Source of the DNA: Gadus chalcogrammus | Taxonomy: Eukaryota > Chordata > Actinopteri > Gadiformes > Gadidae | DNA length: 64,000 nucleotides | Assembly: GCF_026213295.1 (NCBI RefSeq) | Contig: NC_079423.1 | Location: forward strand, 20,414,795-20,478,794 | Direction: 5' to 3' | Shown here: positions 49,756 through 61,919 of the stretch, piece after piece | How positions within the stretch are numbered: position 1 is the stretch's first letter | How the letters are laid out: each line of letters opens with the position of its first letter | Made by a program: the position numbers and the translations under genes | Notes under the pieces: model-generated | Told to the model about the DNA's origin: nothing | Database searches by the model: none | Seen by the model: only the letters and a program-made list of their open reading frames with translations

Positions 49756-50325
49756 CAAGGTAAACCTGGCAAAACCCTCGCTGTAAACTTAAGACCTGCA
49801 GTAAAGGTGGCAAACAATGAGTAAAATCTAATGTCGTAGAGGAGAAATAAGAGCATAAAACTTTCTTTCCTTCCCCAGGAAGGAAAGAAGGTGGAGGATG
49901 AGGGACTAGTGGGAATAAGGCTGAGCTGGTGGATCGATAATATACTCTGTGATCCATAACATATTAATAGGTGGAACACATTATCACTGGTAAGAGATGT
50001 CAAGTGCAAGTTTGCCTATGAATATTGAGCCGAGCAAAGGTGAGGGACACAACACTGCATCTGGGCCTCCTGCCAAAGACCAATCCCCCTCTCTCTCTCT
50101 CTCCTGCTCGCTCTCTCTCTCTCTCTCTCCCTCTCTTTCTCTGTCTCTCTTCTTTCAATTATCTCTTCAGCATGCTTTACTCCTTTCGAACGCTCGTCGT
50201 TCCTCCCCCTTCCACCAGCATATCACTGTGCCCCTGTCCTCCTCTGATGCCCTCTCCCTGTCCATTTCATTACTTGTCTTAATCTCCTGATTGGAGTGGT
50301 CAGCTACCCCCATGGCACACGCACG

Positions 50326-50366
<41 letters not shown>

Positions 50367-50370
50367 TTTA
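49756..50370. other. No gene; CT and CA arrays
   Basis: 50089-50152 is a CT-rich array and 50321-50364 a CA array (starting CACGCACGCACG). 49860-49890 holds a short inverted repeat CTTTCTTTCCTTCC/GGAAGGAAAGAAG. Confidence 0.6.
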
Positions 50371-50372
50371 AA

Positions 50373-50810
50373 TGATAATTTTTCATGCAAAGAAAACTAA
50401 AACATTTCGTGAAGAAGTTTGATAATTTTAGGTTTTATGTTAGGCCGCTTTGTGAACTACAGCTCTTCGCTGCTCTCGACGCATATGATATACGTCACCA
50501 CACCCGCACATGGAACTCGGCACAGAGATGGCACATAGAGATGGCACATAACTAAAACTCTCCACATGCTCCGACTTATCGTGGTTTTCACCTCTTTCTA
50601 TGCTTTTATCCTCACCTTGAAAAAAAGTGGTGAAGTGGAGCAGAGAGATCGCCATCTCTGTGCCGAGTTCCAAGTGCGGGTGTGGTGACGTATATCATAT
50701 GCGTCGAGAGCAGCGAAGAGCTGTAGTTCACAAATTGGCCTCACATAAAACCTAAAATTATCAAAAAAAAATAGTTTTCTTTGCATGAAAAATTATCATG
50801 CAAAGAAATT
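50373..50810. mobile_element. Foldback MITE, about 160-bp arms
   Basis: The left arm (about 50373-50540: AATGATAATTTTTCATGC ... CACCACACCCGCACATGGAA ... GCACAGAGATGGC) is inverted on the right (about 50648-50805: GCCATCTCTGTGCCGAGTTC ... TTTGCATGAAAAATTATCAT). The middle about 110 bases are unpaired. An ATT run (50808-50826) follows. No coding region; target duplication unclear. Confidence 0.85.
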
Positions 50811-50826
50811 ATTATTATTATTATTA

Positions 50827-52039
50827 AATCCACAAACAACATATGTGTAATCCAGGGCATATAAAGACTGGGACCAGAAAATAATTATTTTCTCTCCATT
50901 GACTCCCATTCATATTTTTCGATCTCATAGGTCCCATGAGCCCTACCGGAAGGGGCGTGACTTCGCCACTCCATAGTATTGCTTGGCTTGCTAGTGGCGC
51001 TAGTTTCTTGAGAAGTCTACGCATACATAATGTTGTAGCAGTAGCTGCCCACATTTACAGATAAGACTTACTTAAACTGAATATAGTATACATGTTTCCA
51101 ATTAAGAAAGATACTAATGCTACTTTTTAACCTGCAATTAAGATTGCAGGTTAGCGATATGTGAATGTCTGTGTGTGACTGCGTGTGCGTGTGTGTGCCC
51201 ACATGTGTGTGTGTGTTTGCATGTGCATGCTATTGTGCATTATGCTTGTGTGTGTTCCGTCATGCATATGTATGCTAAAATCAGAAGGTCTGTGGGTTTT
51301 TCACACAGTGTCGCTTGTGTGTATCGTATTTGTGGTGTCCGCTGTTCTGCTGCATTTTACAAATCCCTTTTTCAGTGGAAACTATTTCTCATTCTGATAT
51401 CTCTTAATGAAGCTTGATTCAACACTTAGTGTTGTTTGTCACAGCGAAATCCATTTAATTACAGCTTGGAGCAGCTCAGAATGATTGAGTGCTTTGGAGT
51501 GAGGAGATTTGAATAGATGAGGAGACAGATTATGCGCAGTGTGGTGTGTTTAACAATCATGTTCACAAGCGGCCTTACAATCTTAACTTTTTTTTTGTCT
51601 CCGATGATTCATTCTGACAAACTCTTCAAAACTTCATGAGCTTCCCGTGGGTCGGGGGAGAGGTGGTTTCATTGTATTTCAAAAGATGGTGAAATTGTCT
51701 AATTTGTTCACTAGGAGAGGCAACTGATGTCTTGAGGCGTGTGATCACAGGTCTTAATGGGTCCTCAGGATTCCCCTACAAGGATTTCAAATCACCTGTT
51801 ATGGATGATACTTCTACTGAGTGATACCCTCATGTTCCAGAGTATGACCGTACTCTGCAGCCTGGATACATCCCACAATGGTGAAAGCTGCTACCATACT
51901 GAGGTCTGCAGCCAGGCAGAGCATATTTTCTCATTTCTTTCACTTATGAGTCATCAAATTAGATATGAGGGTTAAAACCTAAGACTGTGAAAAAACAATA
52001 AATGAACACATACATAGAGACAAACACACGCAGATATGT
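50827..52039. other. Apparently unique non-coding sequence
   Basis: No supported exon or TIR. 51165-51250 is TG/TGCA-rich. 51420-51960 has ordinary composition and may be intronic. Confidence 0.4.
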
Positions 52040-53265
52040 GTGCGCACCAGAGATGGAAATTAACTTTTTTGCCCACCAGCCACTCATCTTTTTTACCAGC
52101 CACTTTTTATATGCTATATATTTTTTAATATATGCGTACATTTTAATCAATATAATAGTAACAATAGATAAGAAAAGTGTTTTTCATACACATCAGTTGG
52201 TGTTACGATGACAAGTTTGGGGATAATTCATCTATACAAAGTATTTTCATTAAAAAACGAATTGACATATTAATAATAAAACAACATGCATGGCTACACC
52301 ATCATAAGTCAATAGGAACATTTGTTTTTTTGTATTTACATGTGACTGCATACAAATGTGTCCACACAGACATGGTAACTGTTCCGTTTTCTCCCCACGG
52401 AAGGGGTAACCCGGTGTACAAAGGAAATTACTCGGTATTCCACTTTTGTTTGTTTATTCTTTAACAAAGGGAAAGCAGGTAATAAATCTGAAAGGTAAGG
52501 AATGCAATGTTACACTTCTCACGTGCATTACACAAACATCACCTGCATTCATCAAAATACCAATATACAACAATAATAATAATTCACAATCATTTATGTA
52601 CACGTTTCAAGCGTCACCCATGCGCCATATTCAAATCCTATTCAAATCTCCGCAATAGGAAACTACAACTCCCAGAATGCCCCGCGGCAACCCAGGAAGT
52701 ACAGCACAAATGCCGGTCCCTGCGATTCATTTAATCGACGTTCACAAAACAAAACAAATACAAACATGGATGGACACGGATGGGACAGCGACGTTACAAT
52801 TCCAAATGGATTTATGTATTTGAAATGTTTATATAGTTTTAACTTTGGCTATTAGCAACGTACTGGGATCTACCGGAGCATAGAGATAAATCATTAGACG
52901 ACATAGCAGGCAACATCATTTGACATCAAGAAAGCGGACAAGAAGACAAGAATTCAAAGGAGCTTACCAAGTGGCTGCACACCGGGTCAAAGTTATGTGC
53001 CAATAATACAACTCTTGCGCCACCTTCTTATTGGGCGAACACCGGTCACATGGACCCACAGAACACCGTTCTCTTAAAGAGGCACTACACCATTGGGCTG
53101 CCGAGCCTCAGACGTTCATCAACAACTCAACTAAGTAAATAAGAAACAACAAAACTACACAAACGGCAGACCTCCACAGAAAACACAACAGTAACTAACG
53201 TATGATAGTAAGCATTATATGCCCTTAACACTAATATTCAGAAGAAAATATGTGTGGCATTCAGT

Positions 53266-54147
53266 TAGGGTGACCAGACGTCCTCTTTTTCCCGGACATG
53301 TCCTCTTTTCGAGACCTAAAAAATGCGTCCGGCAGGGATTCCAAAAACGTCCGGTATTTTGCCTCGTCGCAAAAAAAAATAAATATATTATTGTTATTAT
53401 TATTATTTTTATTTTTTTTGCCTCGTCGCATATTTGTGTTTCTGGGTCTTTCACATAACCTACTAGTTATTACCATTGTATATGTCTATGGTTATTACGG
53501 CCTTCCAAGTTCTGGAAATGGTATCTCCCTTACGTTCCACCTTCTTGCGCGAGCTGACTGTAGAGAGAGTCTGTCATTGGGCGACCGATCTCAGGGTTGC
53601 CAGAGCCACGATAATTATCCTCCAAATACGACCATTTTGGGCCTTTGGTACGTTACTTTGCCATTTCCAATCTGGCAACATTGAGCACCTTGCCGCTTCC
53701 ACTCTGTTTACAACAGCACATTACATCTGCAGCCATGCCTAAACGTAAATGTAAGTTCACGGACGAACTAAAGAAAAAAAAAAAAGTAATTTATTATTTA
53801 GAATATTGTATTTGTTATATTTGAATATTGTATCATTATTGCTTTAATATATGAGGAGGACTGAAAAGTTTCTAATTTTCTTATTTTAATGTGGCCATAT
53901 AAAGAATTTATTATTTAGAATGTTTTATTTGTTATCATTATTGACACATTTAATTGCCACAAAAAAGATTTGTTTTACATTTGCACTTTGCAATTTTGTT
54001 AAAGTTCAATAAATAGATGTTCATATTGTCATTTCATTTGTGACATTTGTATGCATTCACATGGTCATGGTTCGGCATGCTATACACTACACACCCCCCC
54101 CGCGACGAAGTGTCCTCTTTTTTACAAACTCAAATCTGGTCACCCTA
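53266..54147. mobile_element. Nested hAT-type element (882 bp)
   Basis: Starts TAGGGTGACCAGACGTCCTC, ends TCTGGTCACCCTA. The inner TIR carries GTCCTCTTTT in both arms. Flanked by ATTCAGT (53259-53265 and 54148-54154), 7 matching bases. An ATT array lies at 53386-53415 and a transposase start at 53735. Confidence 0.8.
53735..53815 (+). CDS. Transposase N-terminal remnant (MPKRKCKFTDEL)
   Basis: The frame opens MPKRKCKFTDELKKKK, the start seen in a widespread fish hAT-related protein family (MPKRKCKFT.EL), but runs into an A run and stops after about 26 codons with no domain. This suggests the short element arose by internal deletion from an autonomous one with its 5' coding end kept. Confidence 0.5.
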
Positions 54148-54511
54148 ATTCAGTCCAATGCTGAAAATATATCTGTGGCATTCAGTAGGCCAATGCTGTG
54201 GTAAAGTGTGTAAAGTATGACCAAGTGTTTCTTTCTGTTCAATAGATAGAACTTTATCAATCCCCTGTAGGAGAAATTTGTTAATGTTTGTCCCTATAAA
54301 ACAATAATGGTAAAATAATAAATACAAAACACGACGGTAACTGAGTAGGTCAAACCGTCCAATCTGAAGGCTCTACTTAACCACTCCCCCTACTCACTTC
54401 CACCAATGCGAAGCGAACAGAACTGAGTAGGGGAGGGCGTAGCCTAACTAGTTTGTGAACGACCCAGAGAAACGCAACTCAAATTCAATGTGAACATATA
54501 TGAGGTTTTAA

Positions 54512-56479
54512 AGGTCCCATGACATGCTATTTGATGTATTCTTTAATATAGGTATTAGTGGGCAACTAACACAGTATTCAAAGACGTTCCCTAAATTCAG
54601 CCGTGGTGCAGAGTTACAGCCACTCCGAGCCAGTCGCACATTGAGCTTCCCCCAAATGCGCTGTTTCGGTGGGCGTGTCAAGGAGGAGGGTGGGGGTGTG
54701 GCCCTGAGCAGCTTGCAGCCACCATGCGCTCTGTTTACAGTGGATGTATCGCAATGGCGAGGCGCACACCCTTTAGCCGTGTTCTGTAAATATTCTAGAA
54801 CACACGGGAGTCCTGGAGCTCTATATCTAAATATTATCATATAGCCTACACAGATATCTATATCATATAATATATATTATCACGGCCAAAAGCTGTGTGA
54901 GCCGATATTATGAATCTCAAACGACCGCGTTGGGTTCTCCGACGTTCCTGGTTCTTCAACGTCCACATCAATGTGAATACACACACTGTAACGCAAGTGT
55001 TTCTTGTCGGTTCTTTGACGTGTCTTGTATTTCCACAACGAGACTGTCGTGGGGGTTATCTGAGCCATGGTTGAGAAGGAATTGGGGGAAAGGAACTTTG
55101 GTTTGACTCACTGAAGTACATGAACTGCGACATGCCGCCGGTTGCCGCGAGGCACCATCGCCCGGCAGCGGGCAGCCGGCAGCGCGCGGTTCAGTCGACT
55201 TCAGGTTGATATGAAAGTGGAAGAACCAGAGACGTCGCAGAACCCGACAAAGTCGTTTGTGATTCATAATATCGTCTGGAGGCGCACACAATATGTTATA
55301 TGATATAGATATCTATGTATTATATGATATTATTTAGATATAGAGCTCCAGGACTGTAACGCAAGTGTTGTACACTTCCTTGTTATTTGGATAACCGTTC
55401 TGCTGTTGGTGTGATGGCGCATAACACGAATGAATGAATTGGGGGGAAGGAACTTTGGCTTTGACTCCCTCAAGAACATGAACCACGACATGGAGGAGAA
55501 AGGGATTGTTGGCGGCGAATGTCTCCCGCTTGAGCCCCGCTGAGGGACCACCGCCGGAGGCGGAGGTGCATAAGCGCTGCCCGGCAAAGATCCCTTTCTC
55601 CTCCTTGTCGTGGTTCATGGTCTTGAGGGAGTCAAAGCCAAAGTTCCTTCCCCCCAATTCATTCTCAACCTTGGCTGAGATAACCCCCAATACGAGTCTC
55701 GCTGTAGAAATACCAGAGACGAGAGTCCGACGTGTTATGCGCCATCACACCAACAGCAGAACGGTTATCCAAATAACAAGGAAGTGTACAACACTTGCGT
55801 TACAGTCCTGGAGCTCTATATCTAAATAATATCATATAATACTTAGATATCTATATCATATAACATATTGTGTGCGCCTCCAGACGATATTATGAATCAC
55901 AAACGACTTTGTCGGGTTCTGCGAAGTCTCTGGTTCTTCCACTTTCACATCAACCTGAAGTCGACTGAACCGCGCGCTGCCTGCTGCCGGCTGCCCGCTG
56001 CCGGGCGATGGTGCCTCGCGGCAACCGGCGGCATGTCGCAGTTCATGTACTTCAGCGAGTCAAACCAAAGTTCCTTTCCCCCAATTCCTTCTCAACCATG
56101 GCTCAGATAACCCCCACGACAGTCTCGTTGTGGAAATACAAGACACGTCAAAGAACCGACAAGAAACACTTGCGTTACAGTGTGTGTATTCACACACACA
56201 CATGTGGCGCTCGCACGGTCGAGTCTCATTGGCGGGCCAACGTCTCTGGGCGGGCCAGGCAGAGTAAGGGGAGGAGCTGAGATTCCTGATGACGTCATGA
56301 GCACAGACATTCCAAATCAGCGCGCTTGAGCCTCCGTTTTTTCGAAGGCGAGCAGAACAGCTAGTGCTAGTTTTACACCAAACGCAAGTTTTAGCCACTG
56401 GGGGACCATAGGCAGGCTAGGGGAACTCATATTTATGTTATAAAACCTCCCAAAGTGAGATTTTCATGTCATGGGACCT
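54512..56479. mobile_element. piggyBac-like TTAA MITE, long form with 1.2-kb palindrome
   Basis: Ends AGGTCCCATGACATG / CATGTCATGGGACCT with TTAA on both sides (54508-54511, 56480-56483). The outer about 300 bases on each side equal the short MITE at 17887-18539 in reverse orientation, so the central about 1.35 kb is extra relative to that copy. Confidence 0.9.
54967..56196. repeat. 1.2-kb near-perfect palindrome
   Basis: Left arm 54967-55555, right arm 55580-56196, centre near 55575-55581. Matching examples: GTAACGCAAGTGTTTCTTGT (left) against ACAAGAAACACTTGCGTTAC (right), and GTGTACACTTCCTTG-type text against its inverse. Small indels only. It would fold into a hairpin of about 600 bp. The protein frames on the two strands mirror each other and are not genes. 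Confidence 0.92.
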
Positions 56480-56483
56480 TTAA

Positions 56484-56580
56484 TAAAATCCCGGACGATT
56501 TTGAAATTCCGACGCACATTTTTTAAAAGTGTGTCAAAAAGAGGGCATGTCCGGGCAAAAGAGGACGTCTGGTTACCCTA
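56484..56580. mobile_element. End fragment of the TAGGGTGACCAGA family
   Basis: The stretch ends GAGGACGTCTGGTTACCCTA, the inverse of the start of the nested element at 53266 (TAGGGTGACCAGACGTCCTC, one mismatch), preceded by GACACACTTTTAAAAAATGTGC-like text. It is cut by the TTAA element, so only one end remains. Confidence 0.65.
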
Positions 56581-56887
56581 CCGTGTGGCGTGTGAGCGTG
56601 TGCATGGGTTGAATTGCGTGTGTCTCACGCCGAACGCGTGAGACTTGAGAGCCCTGTTACCGATATTATCCCGGATATTGACAGTCGCAGTTCAGCAAAA
56701 GAGGCGTAGAGGAAGAAGGGGCCCGGATGTTGACAGTAATGGTTGTGGAACTGTGCAGCGCCGTATATAACGAATGTATGAGATATGCAAATTTGATCGG
56801 ACCTGACTGGAAAGTATTACCCGCCACCATACAAATCCACCCGCAAATGGCGTGTGGCGGGTGTTAATTTCCATCCCTGGTGCGCAC

Positions 56888-57107
56888 ACACACCCACACA
56901 CGCTCACATACGCACACGCCCACCCACCAACACACACAAAAACAGGGCAGGGGATTGGTAACCATGAACCTTGGAGTAATGTTGGGGTATGAGAGCTGGG
57001 TCACTCTATTGCCATGGTTACAACCATAGAATGTGTAAAAATGTAATCTATTTTTTATTCTCTCCACATGGTCCCTTGAATGAAGCTCAATGTGTGTGTG
57101 TGTGTGT

Positions 57108-57138
<31 letters not shown>

Positions 57139-57638
57139 CTTTTGCATCTGCATCTGTTTGTGTCCTGTTTGTTTGAATTGTTATTTAATGCTCCCATTCT
57201 TTTGCCAATATTGCGTACACAGGAACAGCTCGAAAAGCTACTGGGAGAAATGGAGCAAGAAGATAATAACAGACAGGCTCTCTAGACCAGAATATGGCCT
57301 CAATGCTGCTGTCCGTAGGTCACAATGCTGGCTTATTTTGATTCTCTGTCCCCTGTAGTCCCCTCTCGCTCCCTCGCTCTCTCGCTCTCTCACACTCTCT
57401 CTCGCTCTCTCACTCTCTCTCTCTTTCTTGCACTCTCCGTCTCACAGAAGTGCCCCGGGCCCTCTCTCTCTCTCTGTCTGTAGTTTTCCCCTTTTTTTTA
57501 TCTCTACCCCCACTCTCTCTCTCCCTTCCTCTCTTGCTCTCGTGAGGCGAGGCTCTCTGAAAGGTGTTTTCCTGCTCTTGTCAACAGCTATGGCTGCAGC
57601 AGCCTCTCCTTGACCCTCCCTGCCCCCATACACGCACA

Positions 57639-57676
<38 letters not shown>

Positions 57677-57748
57677 TCTCCACCCCACCTTCTAACCCTC
57701 CATCATCCGCCCTCACCCTCACCCTCCCCTCCACCCTGCGCTTTCTCT
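56888..57748. other. Spacer with a candidate small exon
   Basis: Non-coding apart from a possible terminal exon at 57223-57285 on the plus strand: after TTGCGTACACAG it reads EQLEKLLGEMEQEDNNRQAL then a stop. The helix-like composition and good acceptor make it plausible, but no partner exon is visible. 57360-57480 and 57630-57673 are CT and CA arrays. Confidence 0.35.
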
Positions 57749-58074
<326 letters not shown>

Positions 58075-58197
58075 GCAGTCTTCCTATCTGGAGCGTTCTT
58101 TCCCAGGATTATTTTCGTCTGGCAGAGCGTTCCTGCTCAGCTCTGATACTGGGGGTCCCATTTTGCTTCCTTCATCTGAGATAAATCCCAAAACTAT

Positions 58198-58615
58198 GGC
58201 TGCATCCGAATACCTAGTACATACTATTTCTGTCTAGTGTCTACTACTTGACCATACTACACTTGACTGTAGTACGGTCTACAGACATGCGTAGAACGCC
58301 TCCGAACGCCGCCGAAACTCCACCGGATGTTTGGAGATGACGTATCTCCCCCCAGATGGCGGCAAAATGTACCTGTTTTCCGTCTTGTTATTGTTGCTAT
58401 CAAATAAAATGTCTCTTTCTACGCGAATGGCTCTTGAAATGGATATCTCTGCTAGAAGGCGTCGTCGGTCATCTCGTAGAGCGACTTACCGGCAGGTTAT
58501 GTTGTATATATGTGGACATTTGGTAAGTCATTTTTTTGGAATAATAATAATACATTTACAGTTATTTGTTACTCCGTGAAAAAGACGATTGAAGTTAATT
58601 TTTCCTTTTTTATTG

Positions 58616-58703
<88 letters not shown>

Positions 58704-58939
58704 TAAAAAGCCGCTGTTGGTGGTGTCGGGTCAGCCATCTCTTCTTCGTTTGTTACCAGACTCCGGTTGCATTGTGGGATAGCGTAGTGTGGTCTGTGGT
58801 TCACTTTGGCGGTAGTATGCATTCGGAAACGACTTCCGTACTACAGAATGCATACTAGAGTATTCGGACGCGCTAGATTTTTCGCATACTACAAAATGCA
58901 TACTATATAGTATGCAAGTACGAGTATTCGGATGCAGCC
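58198..58939. mobile_element. Second copy of the Harbinger-like MITE (742 bp)
   Basis: Same ends as 13875-14654 (GGCTGCATCCGAATAC, inverse right), flanked by TAT (58195-58197, 58940-58942). Nearly identical outside the CA array (58616-58701, about 30 bases shorter here). It holds the same basic exon (58331-58522) with whole-codon differences. Confidence 0.92.
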
Positions 58940-58942
58940 TAT

Positions 58943-59984
58943 GTCTCCCCTTGCAGACTGAATCAATGCTCTCACACGCTCTCCCTCTTTTTTTGTATGT
59001 GAATGATGTTGTTTTTCTTTTACTCTCTCACTTTGACAAACACACACACACACACACACACACACTTCCGGTTCTGTGTCTTTCCTGGGGCAGCGGTTCT
59101 CTCTAGAAAGCTAACATCAGATAGCCCCCTTCCCCCTCCATCTTTCTCGACCCAATCCAGCAGTCCACTCCTCTTGGGAGGGATTTACATCTCATTTGCA
59201 TTTCGTTTACATCTCATTACCAGTTGTTGTTTTTTTGTCCTCCCTGTTCCACTTAAGTCAAATGGTACTCAGGCCTCATAGGAAGTTGACCACGAAGAGT
59301 CAGCTCGGGCTGAAGGCCACCAGTGGCTTCAAAGAGAGGCCACAGACCTCAGCCTATTAATCTAAGCCACAGCAAGACCACAGTACAACACTGGGACATG
59401 ACGCAGACGCAGAGCCTGTGTGCCGCTCCCTCACAGGGAGCCCGCTGCAGCCACCCAGCCACAACAGTTCCTTAAGAAAAGTGCAGGTAGAAAATATGAT
59501 TTTTCTATGTAAATACAGATCAACTGATGTGTGACCGTGTGTGTAAGGTGAATGTGGTCTTCTTCACCTTGCTCTGTCTTAATTGCCTGCCGGTGCCCCT
59601 GTCGTAGAGTGCTCGATAGAGAGGAAGTGTTTTCAATTAGGATTTTACCCTCTCTTACAGAGGGTGTGTATGAGTGCGTGTGGGTGCACATGTTTGCGTT
59701 ATTTTTTTTGGTGTGAGAATTATTTGGTAACCTTTCCAATTTCACACTTATTAAGTTTCCATGTAAAAGGCAGCGTTTTAGAAAGGAGCCCTCAGGATGG
59801 AAGAATGTCATTAGCGACTGCTATGGTGTCTGTGTGTATCTGCCAGGGACCTCTCCATGTGTATGTGTGTGTGTATGTGTGTTTTTGTACTTGCGTGTTG
59901 ACTTTTGTGTGGGAGTGTCTGTTTTGTGTGTTTAGGTGTGTGTTTTTTTCTAGGTTTTATGTTCTATGAGGCTTCTCTCAGACA
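58943..59984. other. Mostly unique non-coding sequence
   Basis: A short CA array lies at 59039-59066. 59100-59900 shows no repeats or supported exons and reads like vertebrate intron. The end (59935-59984) is duplicated at 61391-61440. Confidence 0.4.
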
Positions 59985-59992
59985 CCCCATAC

Positions 59993-61188
59993 CAGAGGTG
60001 TCAAGTAACAAAGTACAAGTACTTCGTTACCTTACTTAAGTAGAAATTTTGGGTATCTATACTTTACTGGAGTAATTATTTTTCTGCCTACTTTTTACTT
60101 CTACTTCTTACATTTTCACGCACTTATCTGTACTTTCTACTCCTTACTTTTTAAAAATGGCCTCGATACTCCTGTTTAATTTTGGCTTGTTGTCATACAC
60201 AAACAAAATAACCTATCCAAATGATTTGCGCCATCGGATAGAGTGAATTTGATTGGTTGGATGAGAATACAAACATATACCATTCTAACACCCTATTGGT
60301 TTATACGCGATCCATGGCACCTGCGCATGAACAGAGCCCGTCTACATTCTCTGACATGACATAAATCGCGCCACATTCCAGCTACGAAATAGCAGACTTA
60401 GATGAGCGAAATGTCCCAACCAAGCACCAGTGAGGATGTTGGTAGCCAAGAAGAACAGCCAACCCTTCTACATCCCTGGCCATACCTGGAAGAATCTTTT
60501 GAAATGGTAGGATGCAAAAACAACTCAGTTCTTACTCCTTACATATTAAATTCCTGCAGCTAAGCTTGGATACATACATTTACATTCCCAATAAAGGCTT
60601 TTGATAACATGCCTCTGAAGTTTGACTTTTTGCACCATTCCAATACTTACAGGGAACTAGTCATCATATCTTCCGCTCCATGAAACACAGGTTAATGCTC
60701 AGTAGTACACATATATGGTTCTTTAATGTATTTGCATTGTACTAATATGCGTTCATTTTCAATGGGCATAAATGTGACTGAAACAGGTGCATCCCAATTT
60801 TTTAAACATTAACATTATAGTCATTAGATGGCCTTTAGAAAAATGTTTTTTTGGGGGAAGTGGGGCAGTGTGCTATAGAGGTGTGCTGTGTGTGTGTCAC
60901 TAATTCACGGATGGGACAAATTCCTTGTATGTGTGAGCATACTTGGCAAAAAAGCTGATTGTAATTCTATAGGCCCCTGTGGAACGGCCTAAGCTTTTGT
61001 CCTTAATGTCATTTTTTTCCCTTTCATTACCTTTACTTTAATACTTTAAGTAGTTTTGAAACCAGTAATTTTATACTTTTACTTAAGTAAAAAGCTTGAG
61101 TTGATACTTCAACTTCTACAGAACTATTTTTAAACGCTAGTTTATACTTCTACTTGAGTAATGAATGTGAATACTTTTGACACCCCCG
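59993..61188. mobile_element. hAT element (1.2 kb) with transposase 5' exon
   Basis: Starts CAGAGGTGTCAAGTAAC and ends TTTTGACACCCCCG. Flanking 8-mers CCCCATAC (59985-59992) and CCCCACAC (61189-61196) differ at one base. TACTTAAGTAGA-type subterminal text at both ends is typical of a common fish hAT family. Non-autonomous. Confidence 0.8.
60402..60563 (+). CDS. N-terminal exon of a hAT (ZBED-like) transposase
   Basis: The frame begins MSEMSQPSTSEDVGSQEEQP and continues LLHPWPYLEESFEMVG. This is the N-terminal tail and first residues before the BED finger of fish hAT transposases (HPWPYLEE.FE..G.K). The expected Cys pair of the finger is missing and a stop comes at 60561-60563, so only the first exon survives (possible donor after 60506, GAAATG|GTAGG). 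The rest of the transposase was lost in the internal deletion that produced this short element. Confidence 0.65.
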   Translation: MSEMSQPSTSEDVGSQEEQPTLLHPWPYLEESFEMVGCKNNSVLTPYILNSCS

Positions 61189-61190
61189 CC

Positions 61191-61360
<170 letters not shown>

Positions 61361-61390
61361 CTCTTAAACAAAAATACACAGCTAAACACA

Positions 61391-61448
61391 GGTGTGTGTT
61401 TTTTCCGAGGTTTTATGTTCTATGAGGCTTACCCTAGACACCCCATAC
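61391..61448. repeat. 58-bp direct repeat of 59935-59992
   Basis: GGTGTGTGTTTTTTC.GAGG/TAGG then TTTTATGTTCTATGAGGCTT then CAGACACCCCATAC-like text on both sides of the hAT and CA array, with about 5 differences. Confidence 0.85.
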
Positions 61449-61646
61449 ACACACACACCAAAACAACACACATACACACGCATACATACACAAACAAAAC
61501 AGTAATTTATTAAAGAAGACACACATGCAGACAAATAAAATACATCAGCATATAGTTTCCTTACAAATTCTGTGAACAAATGAGGTGATCAGCCCATTCC
61601 ATTTTTCCTGCTTGCAGGTTTCTCTCTAGGTAGACTGGGGAGTGTG

Positions 61647-61865
<219 letters not shown>

Positions 61866-61919
61866 CTCTCTCGCTCCCTCTCTCTCTCTTGCTCTCTCCC
61901 TGTCTCCCTCAGCCACTCT

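Larger units (their letters stand above)
52048..56879. mobile_element. 4.8-kb hAT element hosting two other elements
   Basis: The left end CAGAGATGGAAATTAAC and the inverse of the right end CAGGGATGGAAATTAAC differ at one base. The 8-base duplication GTGCGCAC flanks both sides (52040-52047, 56880-56887), as in hAT. Subterminal CCACC/GCCAC words occur at both ends. Its own sequence is 52048-53258, 54155-54507 and about 56590-56879. The rest is nested insertions. A possible first exon starts MDGHGWDSD at 52767; no transposase domain survives. Confidence 0.9.

Noticed and set aside
54896..56398. Mirrored ORFs on both strands at 54.9-56.4 kb and 34.5-35.7 kb
   Set aside because: They are palindrome shadows: the same words are read from both arms, with no splice sites or domains.
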